Shown here in pieces: positions 27,127 to 35,268 of a stretch of DNA of 64,000 nt; position 1 is the stretch's first letter, and every line of letters begins with the position of its first letter. A model generated the notes under the pieces. That model searched no databases. It was not told the origin of the DNA and saw only the letters and a program-made list of their open reading frames with translations. Location: NCBI RefSeq assembly GCF_030268065.1, contig NZ_BSDD01000005.1:308487-372486 (forward strand). The letters are read 5' to 3'. The position numbers and the translations under genes are program-made. Source of the DNA: Geothrix rubra (lineage in GTDB: Bacteria; Acidobacteriota; Holophagae; Holophagales; Holophagaceae).

Positions 27127-27258
27127 GGCGGACTCCGTTCCTGCTGCAAGCATAGGCCTTCCCGGTGGCCCGTCCGGTGGGGAAACGCGGGTTGTCCAGG
27201 ACCGGGTACCATGGACCCTGGCCTTGAGCCCCGCCGGGCTCCCACCGCCGAGGATCCC

Positions 27259-28902
27259 GTGCGCTACCTGCTCGCCAACCTGCCGCTGAATCTGGGAGAG
27301 GAGGCGCTGGACCTGGCGGTGCCGCTGGCCCACGCCCTGGGCGGGCGGGCCGGGGACTACCGGGCCGTGGCCCTGGAGCGGCGCAGCCTGGACGCCCGGC
27401 ACAAGGGGGCCATCCGCTTCCTGGTGTCCCTCAGCTTCGAGACGGAACGGCCGCTCGCACTCGGCCTCCTTCCCGGCGGCCTGAAGCTGGACCCGGCGCC
27501 GGAGGCGGCGCCCTACGCCGTGCCGCCCGTGACCCGGAAGCCCCGGGTGGTGGTCGTGGGCTCTGGCCCGGCGGGGACCTTCTGCGCCCTGCGGCTGCTG
27601 GACTACGGGCTCGAACCCGTCGTCCTGGAGCGGGGGCCGGCCATGGGCGAGCGGGTGAAGGCCATCTCCGGCCTCTGGAAGGATGCGGTGCTGGATCCCG
27701 AGGCCAATGCCCAGTTCGGCGAGGGCGGCGCGGGCACCTTCAGCGACGGCAAGCTCACCACCCGCATCGGGCACCCCGCCACCCGCTACGTGCTGGACAC
27801 CTTCGTGCGCTTCGGCGCGAACCCGAGGATCCTCTACCTGGCCAAGCCCCATGTGGGCACCGATGTCATCCGCCGCTGCGCCGTCCTCATCCGGAAGGAC
27901 GCCGAGGCCCGGGGGGCGCGGTACCGGTTCCGGGCCCGCCTGGCGGACGTGCGCTTCGACGAGCGGGGCCGGGTGCGGGCCGCGGTGCTCGAAGGCGGTG
28001 AGGAGATCCCCTGCGAGGCGCTGGTGCTCGCGCCGGGCCACAGCGCCCGGGACACCTTCGAGATGCTGCACCGCCACGGGGTGGCCATGCGCCAGAAGCC
28101 CTTCGCCATGGGCGTCCGGGTGGAACATCCCCAGGACCTGGTGGACCGGGCCCAGTACGGCCCCAGCGCCGGCCATCCCTCCCTGCCCGCCGCGGACTAC
28201 AAGCTGGTCTGCAACTTCGGCCTGAACCGCGCCGCCTACAGCTTCTGCATGTGCCCGGGCGGGGAGGTGATCCAGTGCGCCAGCGAGCCCGGCGGCGTGG
28301 TGGTGAACGGCATGAGCAACGAGAAGCGGGATTCGGGTTTCGCGAACTCCGGCCTCGTGGCGAAGGTGAACACGGCGGATTTCGGCAGCGACCACCCCCT
28401 GGCGGGCATGCACTTCCAGCGAACCTGGGAGCAGGCGGCCTTCCGGGCCGCGGGGGAGACCTACGGCGCCCCGGCCATGGCCGTGCAGGACTTCCTCAGG
28501 AACCGGGCGACGGGACGCCTTCCCCGCACCAGCTTCAGGCCCTTCGCCGTGGCCGCGGACCTGCGCACCTGCCTGCCGGGCTTCGTGCAGGAGCAGCTGG
28601 CGGGCGCCCTGCCGGTCTTCGACCGGAAGCTCCACGGCTTCGCCAGCCGCGAGGCCATCCTGCTGGCCATCGAGAGCCGCACCAGCAGCCCCATCCAGCT
28701 CCTGCGGGGCGAGGACGGCCAGTCCGTGTCCCATCCCGGCCTCTACCCCTGCGGCGAGGGCGCCGGCTTCGCCGGGGGCATCACCTCGGCGGCCGTGGAC
28801 GGCATCCGCGTGGCCGAGTGGATCGCCCGGTCCGCCGGGGCCGAGGTGTTCCAGCCCTTCGAGAAGCAGGTGCGGGCCGGGGATCTGGCGAACGAGTACT
28901 AG
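27259..28902 (+). CDS. FAD-dependent oxidoreductase (COG2509-like)
   Basis: This protein of about 547 residues has an N-terminal domain of about 90 residues. Then comes an FAD-binding fold (VVVVGSGPAGTFCALRLL at about residue 95), NAQFGEGGAGTFSDGKLTT, ALVLAPGHSARDTFEML and the C-terminal YPCGEGAGFAGGITSAAVDG. This is the signature of the uncharacterised NAD(FAD)-utilising dehydrogenase family. Cysteines in YSFCMCPGG resemble those conserved in the family. GTG at 27259 is chosen because GAGGA lies 5 bases upstream and the family N-terminus fits; earlier in-frame starts run through the opposite gene. Its stop shares a CTAG with the convergent membrane-protein gene. Confidence 0.82.
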   Translation: MRYLLANLPLNLGEEALDLAVPLAHALGGRAGDYRAVALERRSLDARHKGAIRFLVSLSFETERPLALGLLPGGLKLDPAPEAAPYAVPPVTRKPRVVVVGSGPAGTFCALRLLDYGLEPVVLERGPAMGERVKAISGLWKDAVLDPEANAQFGEGGAGTFSDGKLTTRIGHPATRYVLDTFVRFGANPRILYLAKPHVGTDVIRRCAVLIRKDAEARGARYRFRARLADVRFDERGRVRAAVLEGGEEIPCEALVLAPGHSARDTFEMLHRHGVAMRQKPFAMGVRVEHPQDLVDRAQYGPSAGHPSLPAADYKLVCNFGLNRAAYSFCMCPGGEVIQCASEPGGVVVNGMSNEKRDSGFANSGLVAKVNTADFGSDHPLAGMHFQRTWEQAAFRAAGETYGAPAMAVQDFLRNRATGRLPRTSFRPFAVAADLRTCLPGFVQEQLAGALPVFDRKLHGFASREAILLAIESRTSSPIQLLRGEDGQSVSHPGLYPCGEGAGFAGGITSAAVDGIRVAEWIARSAGAEVFQPFEKQVRAGDLANEY

Positions 28903-29813
28903 ACGGAGGGCCCGGCCTGCTCAGGCACCTCGAGGATCCGCCAGCCCTCCCCGAACTGCTCCAGGAAGCAGAGGGAATAGCAGCGGAAGAACACCGAGAT
29001 GGGCAGGAGGGCCACGGAACTCAGGTAGGGGAGGAGGGCCACGCAGCAGGTGAGGCAGATGATGGCGATGGCCAGGAGGGCCGCGGGGATCCAGAGGACG
29101 AGGGTCATCAGGTAGAAGCCGAGGAACTGCCAGCCGTGTCCCGGCAGGAGCTCCTGCCGCAGGACGCCCCAGGCCACCGGGAGGTCCAGGTCTCGGCGGT
29201 ACATGATGGGCACCACGAAATCCTTCAGCAGCAGGCTCACGGCCAGGAGCGCGAGCAGTCCGAGCAGCAGGATGCCGCCCACCAGTAGCAGCGGGAGGAA
29301 CGCGGAGCGGCCGAAGGCCTGGGCCCGGAAGGCGGGCAGGACCACGAGGAACCCCGCCCCGACGACGACCGCGAGGAAGCCCAGCGTGACCAGGATGAGC
29401 ACGAGCCGGAAGCGGAACACCTGGTTGCCTCGGTCCCGGAAGCGGTCCCAGGGTTCCACCACCGCCGCCCGGTCGCGGGCCACGCCGTCGAGGAACATGA
29501 AGGCGCCCCGGCTGGCCAGCCACTGGAAGAGCACCCCCAGCCCCAGGAGGAAGACCACCAGGAGGGCGCCGAGGAGGATCACCAGGGGCAGGTGCGCGCC
29601 CGCCCATTCCGCCAGGTGGCCCTCCCGGGCCAGGCGGGTGCGGTCGAAGGCCTGGTTGTAGTTCAACGAGCCCCCTCCGCCCAGGTGGGCGAGGAAGGCG
29701 CAGAAGCCCAGGACGAACCACTTCCCCAGGGAGAAGGGCTGGAAGAGGATGCGCTTCGTGTGGTCCAGGGCGGGCTGGATGGGACAGGTGATGGAGATCA
29801 TGGCCCCCATCAT
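28899..29813 (-). CDS. Polytopic membrane protein of unknown function
   Basis: This protein of about 304 residues has six clear hydrophobic helices: FVLGFCAFLAHLG, LPLVILLGALLVVFLLGLGV, VLILVTLGFLAVVVGAGFLV, FLPLLLVGGILLLGLLALLA, FLGFYLMTLVLWIPAALLA and CVALLPYLSSVALL. An amphipathic, charged loop lies between helices 2 and 3. The N-terminus (PIQPALDHTKRILFQPFSLGKWFVLG) recalls other uncharacterised bacterial membrane proteins of this layout. I cannot assign a function. Three nearby Met codons are possible starts (29813, 29810, 29801). It diverges from the polyphosphate kinase gene, with about 79 bp for both promoters. Confidence 0.65.
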   Translation of the reverse strand: MMGAMISITCPIQPALDHTKRILFQPFSLGKWFVLGFCAFLAHLGGGGSLNYNQAFDRTRLAREGHLAEWAGAHLPLVILLGALLVVFLLGLGVLFQWLASRGAFMFLDGVARDRAAVVEPWDRFRDRGNQVFRFRLVLILVTLGFLAVVVGAGFLVVLPAFRAQAFGRSAFLPLLLVGGILLLGLLALLAVSLLLKDFVVPIMYRRDLDLPVAWGVLRQELLPGHGWQFLGFYLMTLVLWIPAALLAIAIICLTCCVALLPYLSSVALLPISVFFRCYSLCFLEQFGEGWRILEVPEQAGPSV

Positions 29814-29892
29814 CGGCCTTGGGTGTCCCGCAGGGAAGTCGGCTATCGTGGGCCACGTGCCGAAAAGGTGCGACATCCGTCCCGGAGGAACC

Positions 29893-31368
29893 ATGTTCGA
29901 ATCCGCGGAGCTCGGCCACAGGATCCCGAAGGAGGACTGGGACCGGGAGGTTCCGGTCCTGCGCGAGGCGCTGCTGGACGCCCAGTACGACCTGGCCGGG
30001 GCGAAGGGCTTCCCCGTGATCCTGCTGGTGGCTGGGGTGGACGGCTCGGGGAAGAGCGAAACGGTGAACACCCTCAACGAGTGGATGGACCCCCGCCACA
30101 TCCAGACCCTCGGCCTGGACAAGCCCTCCGACGAGGAGCTGGAACGGCCCCACATGTGGCGGTACTGGCGCATGCTGCCGCCCAAGGGGAAGATCGGCAT
30201 CTTCGACGGGTCCTGGTACACCTGGCCCATCCTGGAGCGGGCCCACGGCCGGACGAAGACCTCCGAACTGGACCAGGACATGGCCCGGGTGGCGCGCTTC
30301 GAGCAGATGCTCATCAACGAGGGCGCCCTGGTGCTGAAGTTCTGGATGCACCTGAGCAAGGACGCCCAGCGCAAGCGGCTCAAGGGTCTGGAGAAGGACC
30401 CCAAGACCCGGTGGCGGGTGACCGATCGGGACTGGAGGCACTTCGACATGTACGACACCTTCCGCCAGGTTTCGGAGCGGGCCCTGCGCGCCACCAGTAC
30501 GGCCGAGGCGCCCTGGATCGTGGTGGAGGCGACCGACCCCCGGTACCAGCGGCTCACCGTCGGGAAGGTGCTGCTGGAGCGCCTGCGGGCGCGGCTGGAC
30601 ATGCCGGCGCCGAAGCCGGTGGTGATGCCGCCCGCCCCGCGGGTGGCCATCGACCAGGTGAACGTGCTCAAGGCCCTGGACCTGACCCAGCGCCTGGACA
30701 AGAAGGACTACGAGGAGGCCCTCCTGGAGCTCCAGGGACGCCTGAACCTCCTGACCCGCCACCGGAACTTCCGGAAGCATTCCGTGGTGCTGGTCTTCGA
30801 GGGGGTCGACGCCGCCGGCAAGGGCGGGGGCATCCGGCGCATCACCCAGGCCCTGGACGCGCGGACCTACCGCATCCATCCCGTCGCGGCCCCCACGGAG
30901 GAGGAGCGGGCCCAGCCCTACCTGTGGCGCTTCTGGCGGAACCTGCCCCGGCGGGGCAAGGTGGCCATCTTCGACCGCAGCTGGTACGGCCGGGTGCTGG
31001 TGGAACGGGTGGAGGGCTTCTGCTCCGAGGCCGACTGGCAGCGCGCCTACAGCGAGATCAACGACTTCGAGGACCAGGTCGTGCGGAGCCGCAGCATCAT
31101 GGTGAAGTTCTGGCTGTCCATCAGCCAGGAGGAGCAGCTGCGCCGGTTCCAGGAACGCCAGGACACCCCCTTCAAGCGTTTCAAGATCACCGAGGAGGAC
31201 TGGCGCAATCGCGAGAAGTGGCCCGCCTACGAGACCGCCATCTGCGACATGCTGGACCGCACCAGCACCGAGATCGCCCCCTGGACCCTGGTGGAGAGCG
31301 AGGACAAGCATTTCGGACGGATCAAGATGCTGAGGACGCTGTGCCGGCGGCTGGAGGAGGAGCTGTAG
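29893..31368 (+). CDS. Polyphosphate:AMP phosphotransferase (tandem PPK2 domains)
   Basis: This 491-residue protein consists of two PPK2 domains. The first (about 10-240) has VAGVDGSGKSETVNTLNEW and IGIFDGSWYTWPILER. The second (about 255-490) has FEGVDAAGKGGGIRRITQAL and VAIFDRSWYGRVLVERVEGF. These are Walker A and B/lid motifs of polyphosphate kinase 2. Tandem PPK2 proteins characterised so far phosphorylate AMP to ADP with polyphosphate, usually by the second domain. The first domain here has GSGKSE and DGSW in place of AAGKGG and DRSW, so it is likely less active. ATG at 29893 follows GGAGG. Confidence 0.88.
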   Translation: MFESAELGHRIPKEDWDREVPVLREALLDAQYDLAGAKGFPVILLVAGVDGSGKSETVNTLNEWMDPRHIQTLGLDKPSDEELERPHMWRYWRMLPPKGKIGIFDGSWYTWPILERAHGRTKTSELDQDMARVARFEQMLINEGALVLKFWMHLSKDAQRKRLKGLEKDPKTRWRVTDRDWRHFDMYDTFRQVSERALRATSTAEAPWIVVEATDPRYQRLTVGKVLLERLRARLDMPAPKPVVMPPAPRVAIDQVNVLKALDLTQRLDKKDYEEALLELQGRLNLLTRHRNFRKHSVVLVFEGVDAAGKGGGIRRITQALDARTYRIHPVAAPTEEERAQPYLWRFWRNLPRRGKVAIFDRSWYGRVLVERVEGFCSEADWQRAYSEINDFEDQVVRSRSIMVKFWLSISQEEQLRRFQERQDTPFKRFKITEEDWRNREKWPAYETAICDMLDRTSTEIAPWTLVESEDKHFGRIKMLRTLCRRLEEEL

Positions 31369-31372
31369 GGCG

Positions 31373-32200
31373 TCAGATGCCGCGCTCCTTGCCGAAGACC
31401 CGGTCGAGCACCAGGCCGGCGGTCTCCTCGATGCTGCGGCCGGTCACGTCGATGACGGGCCAGCGGCGGTGGTGCTTGAACACCCCGTCGGCATAGGCCA
31501 GCTCCTCCAGGATGTGCCCCATGTCGCTGTAGGTGTCCGCCGTGCCGGTGGCACCCAGGCGCTTCAGGCGGTAGGCGCGGATCTCCTGGAGGCGGTCCGC
31601 CTGGATGGTGAGGCCCACGATGCGGCCCTGGGGGATGTGGTCGAGTTCGGGCGGCAGGGGCACGCCGGGCACCAGGGGCACGTTCATGACCTTGTGCCCC
31701 TCCATGGCGAGGTACATGGAGAGGGGTGTCTTGCTGGTGCGGCTGATGCCCACCAGCACGATGTCGGCGTCCACCAGGCCGGTCATGTCGGCGCCGTCGT
31801 CGAAGCGGAGGGCGAACTCGATGGCCTCGATGCGCCGGAAGTACTTGTCGCCCACCGCGTGGAAGCTGCCCGGCCGCTCCTCGGGCCGCTCGCGCAGGTA
31901 GAGGGCCAGCGTGTCCAGCAGGTTGCCGAAGAGGTCCACCTGGGTGAGCCGCAGCTCCGCGCAGCGGTCCGCCAGGTAGAAGCGCAGCTCCCGGGACACC
32001 GTGGTGTGGACGATGACGGCGCGCTTCTCGGTGGCCGATTCCAGCACCCGGTCCAGGTCCTCCTGGGTCCGCACGTTCTGGAACCGGCGCACCAGGGCCG
32101 ACGCCTCGCCCTTCGAGAACTGGGTGAGCGCCGCCTGGACGGTGCGGAGGGCGGTCTCGCCGGAGCCGCCGGACACCACGTAGATGGGTTGCCTGTCCAT
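31373..32200 (-). CDS. ppsR: PPDK/PEP-synthase regulatory kinase-phosphorylase
   Basis: This 275-residue protein of the DUF299/PDRP1 family is an ADP-dependent kinase and Pi-dependent pyrophosphorylase that switches pyruvate phosphate dikinase or PEP synthase off and on. Seen: the N-terminal IYVVSGGSGETA, the P-loop VLVGISRTSKTPLSMYLA, NVPLVPGVPLPPELD, and GLTIQADRLQEIRAYRLK. The family P-loop is usually GxSRTGKTP; here Gly is replaced by Ser (TSKT). The target enzyme gene is not in the window. It diverges from the histidine kinase gene across 36 bp. Confidence 0.9.
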   Translation of the reverse strand: MDRQPIYVVSGGSGETALRTVQAALTQFSKGEASALVRRFQNVRTQEDLDRVLESATEKRAVIVHTTVSRELRFYLADRCAELRLTQVDLFGNLLDTLALYLRERPEERPGSFHAVGDKYFRRIEAIEFALRFDDGADMTGLVDADIVLVGISRTSKTPLSMYLAMEGHKVMNVPLVPGVPLPPELDHIPQGRIVGLTIQADRLQEIRAYRLKRLGATGTADTYSDMGHILEELAYADGVFKHHRRWPVIDVTGRSIEETAGLVLDRVFGKERGI

Positions 32201-32236
32201 CTCCCTAGCCTACCCCTCGGGCATACTCTTGGGACG

Positions 32237-33379
32237 ATGCACTTCTCCCCGCACACCGTCGCCCAGCTGGCCATGGCCCTGCCCCTGGCGGTGATGGTCC
32301 TCGGCCTGGTGCTCGTCGTGGCGCGCTGGATCCGCCTCCGCCGGAGTGTCCCCGGCGATCCGGGGGCGGTGCTGCTGGGCGCGGTGTCCAGCAGCCTGCG
32401 GGAGCGGGGCGAGCTGGCGGCCTCCCTGGGCGAGCTGCGCACGGTGCAGGAGCGCCTCGTGGACGCCCTCCCCTTCGGCCTGCTCTGGGTGGACCAGCGC
32501 CAGCGCCTGGCGGCCCTCAACCGGCGGGGCCAGGAGCTGCTCGGGGTGAAGGCGGGGGTGGTGGGCCTGGAGGCGGCCTTCGTCCTCGAGCCCTTCCCCT
32601 GGCTGCTGGAGGCCCTGGACCGGGAGCCGGGCCCCCCCTGGCGCTGCGCAGGCGCGGGCCGGCGCTGGCGGATCCGCCGCATCGAGGCTCCGGACCGGAT
32701 CGGCGCCCTGGTGCAGTTCGAGGATGTGACGGAAGTGGAGCAGGAGGCCCGGCGGGTCCAGCTGCGCGAGCGGTTTGCGGAGCTGGGCGAGATGACCGCA
32801 GGCGTGGCCCACCAGCTCAAGAACGGGCTGGCGGTGTTGAAGGGCCACGGCCAGCTGCTGAAGCGGCAGGGCCACGCCGAGGCCGCCGAGGCGCTGCTGT
32901 CGGAGACGGAGGACCTGGAAGGGCTGGTCCAGCGGTTCCTCCAGTGGGCCCGGCCCCTGGAACCTGCCCTGCAGCCGCTGCGCCTCGAGGAGGCGGCGGG
33001 CCAGGCCCTGGCGGAGCTGAAGCGCCGCCCCGCGAGCCAGGGCCGGCAGCTGCTCCTGGAGGGCCAGGGCGGGGCCGAGGCTGATCCGCAGCTGCTGCAC
33101 CAGGCCCTGGTGAACCTGCTGGAGAACGCCTGCCAGGCCACTCCGCTGAGCGGCCGGGTGCGGGTGCGCGTGGGCGAGGGGCGCCTGGAGATCCTGGACG
33201 AGGGGCCGGGGCTGGGCGAGGACACGGCCGTGCGCATGCTGCGTCCCTTCGAGAGTGGCCGGCCCGAAGGTACGGGCCTGGGGCTGCCCCTGGCCCTCAA
33301 GTGGCTGAATGCCCAGGGTGCCGACCTGAGGCTGGAGCCCCGGTCCGAGGGCGGAACCCGCACGGAGATCCGCTGGTAG
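32237..33379 (+). CDS. Sensor histidine kinase with PAS-like domain
   Basis: This 380-residue kinase has one N-terminal membrane helix (MALPLAVMVLGLVLVVARWI) and a short coiled segment. A PAS-like domain follows (VDALPFGLLWVDQRQRLAALNRRG, ALVQFEDVTE). The NtrB/ZraS-type kinase core has H-box ELGEMTAGVAHQLKNGLAVL, N-box ALVNLLENACQA, G1 DEGPGLGED and G2 GTGLGLPLAL. No response regulator is adjacent, so it is an orphan kinase here. nadE starts 9 bp downstream and is probably co-transcribed. Confidence 0.87.
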   Translation: MHFSPHTVAQLAMALPLAVMVLGLVLVVARWIRLRRSVPGDPGAVLLGAVSSSLRERGELAASLGELRTVQERLVDALPFGLLWVDQRQRLAALNRRGQELLGVKAGVVGLEAAFVLEPFPWLLEALDREPGPPWRCAGAGRRWRIRRIEAPDRIGALVQFEDVTEVEQEARRVQLRERFAELGEMTAGVAHQLKNGLAVLKGHGQLLKRQGHAEAAEALLSETEDLEGLVQRFLQWARPLEPALQPLRLEEAAGQALAELKRRPASQGRQLLLEGQGGAEADPQLLHQALVNLLENACQATPLSGRVRVRVGEGRLEILDEGPGLGEDTAVRMLRPFESGRPEGTGLGLPLALKWLNAQGADLRLEPRSEGGTRTEIRW

Positions 33380-33388
33380 GCTGGTTCC

Positions 33389-35098
33389 ATGCGAGTGGCC
33401 CTGCTCCAGCTCAACGCGCGCCTCGGGGATGCCGAGGCCAACGGCCGCGCCCTGGAGGCTGCCTATGCCGCCGCCGTGGCCGCCGGCGCCGACTTGGTGC
33501 TGGCGCCGGAGCTGGCCATTCCGGGCTACCTGGCGGAGGATCGGCTCTGGGAAACCGGCCTGCGGCGGCGGGTGGAGGCGGAATCCCACCGGCTCGCCGG
33601 CCTGAGCGGGGCCGTCCCCCTGGTCTTCGGTACGGCCCGGCCCGCGCCCTCGGGGCGGCTCTGGAACGAGCTCTGGTGGTGCGAGCAGGGCGCCCTGAGG
33701 CAGGTCATCCGCAAGCGCGTGCTGCCCAGCTACGACGTCTTCGACGAGGCCCGGTACTTCGAACCCGATCCCGCGCCCCAGCCCCTGGTCGCCTTCCGCG
33801 GCGAGCGCCTCGGACTGTCCATCTGCGAGGACCTGTGGGCCGACGCCGAGCTCGGCAACGCCCCGGTCCGCTACGGACTGGATCCCATCGCCGAGCTCGT
33901 GGCCGCCGGGGCCACCCTCATCCTCAACGCCAGCGCCAGTCCCAGCGCCCTCGGGAGCTACCTGCCACCCGGCCGCACCGCGCCCTGGGCGATCCCCTCG
34001 AAGGATGACCAGCGGCGCCGCCTGATCCCGGGCCTGGCGCGGAAGCATGGCGTGCCCGTGGCCTACGCCAGCCGCGCCGGGGCGGAGAGCTGGCTCCTCT
34101 TCGACGGCGGCTCGGGATTGGCCCTGCCCGACGGGCGCTGGCAGGGCAGCGCGCCCTTCCAGGAGGGAATGATCCTGGTGGATACGGCCTCCGGGGGCGG
34201 TGCCTGGAACAGCTGCGGGGACGGCGCCTGGCTCCGCCGGGCCCTGGTGACCGGCCTGCGCGACAACCTGGCCAAGCAGGGCCTGGAGGGCCTGGTGCTG
34301 GGCCTCTCCGGCGGCATCGACAGCGCCGTCTGCGCCGCCCTCGCAGTGGAGGCCCTGGGCCCGGACCGGGTGATGGGCGTGGCCATGCCCACCCGGTTCA
34401 GCAGCGGTGAGAGCTCGGCCCTGGCGGAGGCCCAGGCCCGGGAACTGGGCATGCGGTTCCTGGCGCTGGATGCGGATGCGCCCTTCGCCGGGTTCGCCGA
34501 GGCCCTCGGGAAGGCCCTGCCGGGCCGGACCTTCGGCCTCACGGACGAGAACCTGCAGAGCCGGTCCCGGGGGGCGCTCGTCATGGCCCTCACCACGGAG
34601 CCGGAGGTGCAGCGGCGGCTCGGCACGGACCGCATCGCGGTCCTCACCACCGGCAACAAGAGCGAGGCGGCCACGGGCTACTTCACCCTCTACGGCGATG
34701 GCATCGGCGCCTTCGCCCCCCTGGGCGACTGCCTGAAGGCCCGCGTGTATGCCGTGGCGCGGGAACTGGGCGCCGCCGTGCCGCGCGCCGTCCTGGACCG
34801 CCCCCCCACCGCGGAGCTCCGGCCGGGGCAGACGGACGAGGCCAGCCTGCTGCCCTATGTCCAGCTGGATGCGATCCTCGGCGCGGCCGTGGAGGCCCAG
34901 CGACCCGAGGAGGGCCTCGCCGACGACCTGGCCCTGCTGCTGGAGGGCCCGGACCTGGAGGAGGCCCGGGCGGCCCTGCCGAGGATTCTCGGCCTGCTGC
35001 GCCGGACTGAGTTCAAGCGCCGCCAGCTTCCCTTCGCCTTCAAGGTGAGCCCGAAGGCCTTCGGGGCAGGGCGCCGCATCCCCCTCACCGCCGTTTGA
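33389..35098 (+). CDS. nadE: Glutamine-dependent NAD+ synthetase
   Basis: NadE amidates nicotinate adenine dinucleotide to NAD+. The N-terminal nitrilase-type glutaminase has the catalytic triad in LVLAPELAIPGY (Glu), IRKRVLPSYDVFDE (Lys) and LGLSICEDLW (Cys). The C-terminal synthetase has the PP-loop LVLGLSGGIDSAVCAALA, FGLTDENLQSRSRG and TTGNKSEAATGYFTLYGD. The 569 residues match two-domain NadE. ATG is 9 bp after the kinase stop. A tRNA-Leu gene follows, and its -35 element overlaps the nadE stop codon. Confidence 0.95.
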   Translation: MRVALLQLNARLGDAEANGRALEAAYAAAVAAGADLVLAPELAIPGYLAEDRLWETGLRRRVEAESHRLAGLSGAVPLVFGTARPAPSGRLWNELWWCEQGALRQVIRKRVLPSYDVFDEARYFEPDPAPQPLVAFRGERLGLSICEDLWADAELGNAPVRYGLDPIAELVAAGATLILNASASPSALGSYLPPGRTAPWAIPSKDDQRRRLIPGLARKHGVPVAYASRAGAESWLLFDGGSGLALPDGRWQGSAPFQEGMILVDTASGGGAWNSCGDGAWLRRALVTGLRDNLAKQGLEGLVLGLSGGIDSAVCAALAVEALGPDRVMGVAMPTRFSSGESSALAEAQARELGMRFLALDADAPFAGFAEALGKALPGRTFGLTDENLQSRSRGALVMALTTEPEVQRRLGTDRIAVLTTGNKSEAATGYFTLYGDGIGAFAPLGDCLKARVYAVARELGAAVPRAVLDRPPTAELRPGQTDEASLLPYVQLDAILGAAVEAQRPEEGLADDLALLLEGPDLEEARAALPRILGLLRRTEFKRRQLPFAFKVSPKAFGAGRRIPLTAV

Positions 35099-35122
35099 AA
35101 AGCCGCACCACCGCGCTATCCT
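35095..35122 (+). promoter_or_regulatory. Candidate sigma-70 promoter of tRNA-Leu(CAA)
   Basis: TTGAAA (35095-35100) and TATCCT (35117-35122), spaced by 16 bases, stand 10 bases before the mature tRNA. The -35 overlaps the nadE stop codon. Confidence 0.5.
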
Positions 35123-35132
35123 GGCGGTTCGT

Positions 35133-35220
35133 GCCGGCGTGGCGAAACTGGTAGACGCGCTAGACTCAAAATCTTGTTAGGCAACCCCTAGTGCCGGTTC
35201 GAGTCCGGCCGCCGGCACCA
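35133..35220 (+). tRNA. tRNA-Leu (anticodon CAA)
   Basis: This is a class II tRNA: acceptor GCCGGCG/CGCCGGC, D-arm TGGCGAAACTGGTAGACGC, anticodon CAA at 35167-35169, a long variable arm (TTGTTAGGCAACCCCTAG), T-arm GGTTCGAGTCC and an encoded CCA. It complements the UAA isoacceptor at 23 kb. Confidence 0.95.
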
Positions 35221-35222
35221 GT

Positions 35223-35248
35223 CGTCGGGCCCCGAGAGGGGCCCGACG
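35223..35248 (+). terminator. Hairpin after tRNA-Leu
   Basis: An 11-bp perfect stem (CGTCGGGCCCC / GGGGCCCGACG) with loop GAGA starts 3 bases after the tRNA. It lacks a U-run but is well placed to end the nadE/tRNA transcript and, in reverse, to cap the encapsulin operon, which ends at 35269. Confidence 0.55.
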
Positions 35249-35268
35249 CCTGGGCGGTCGGTCTGAGG

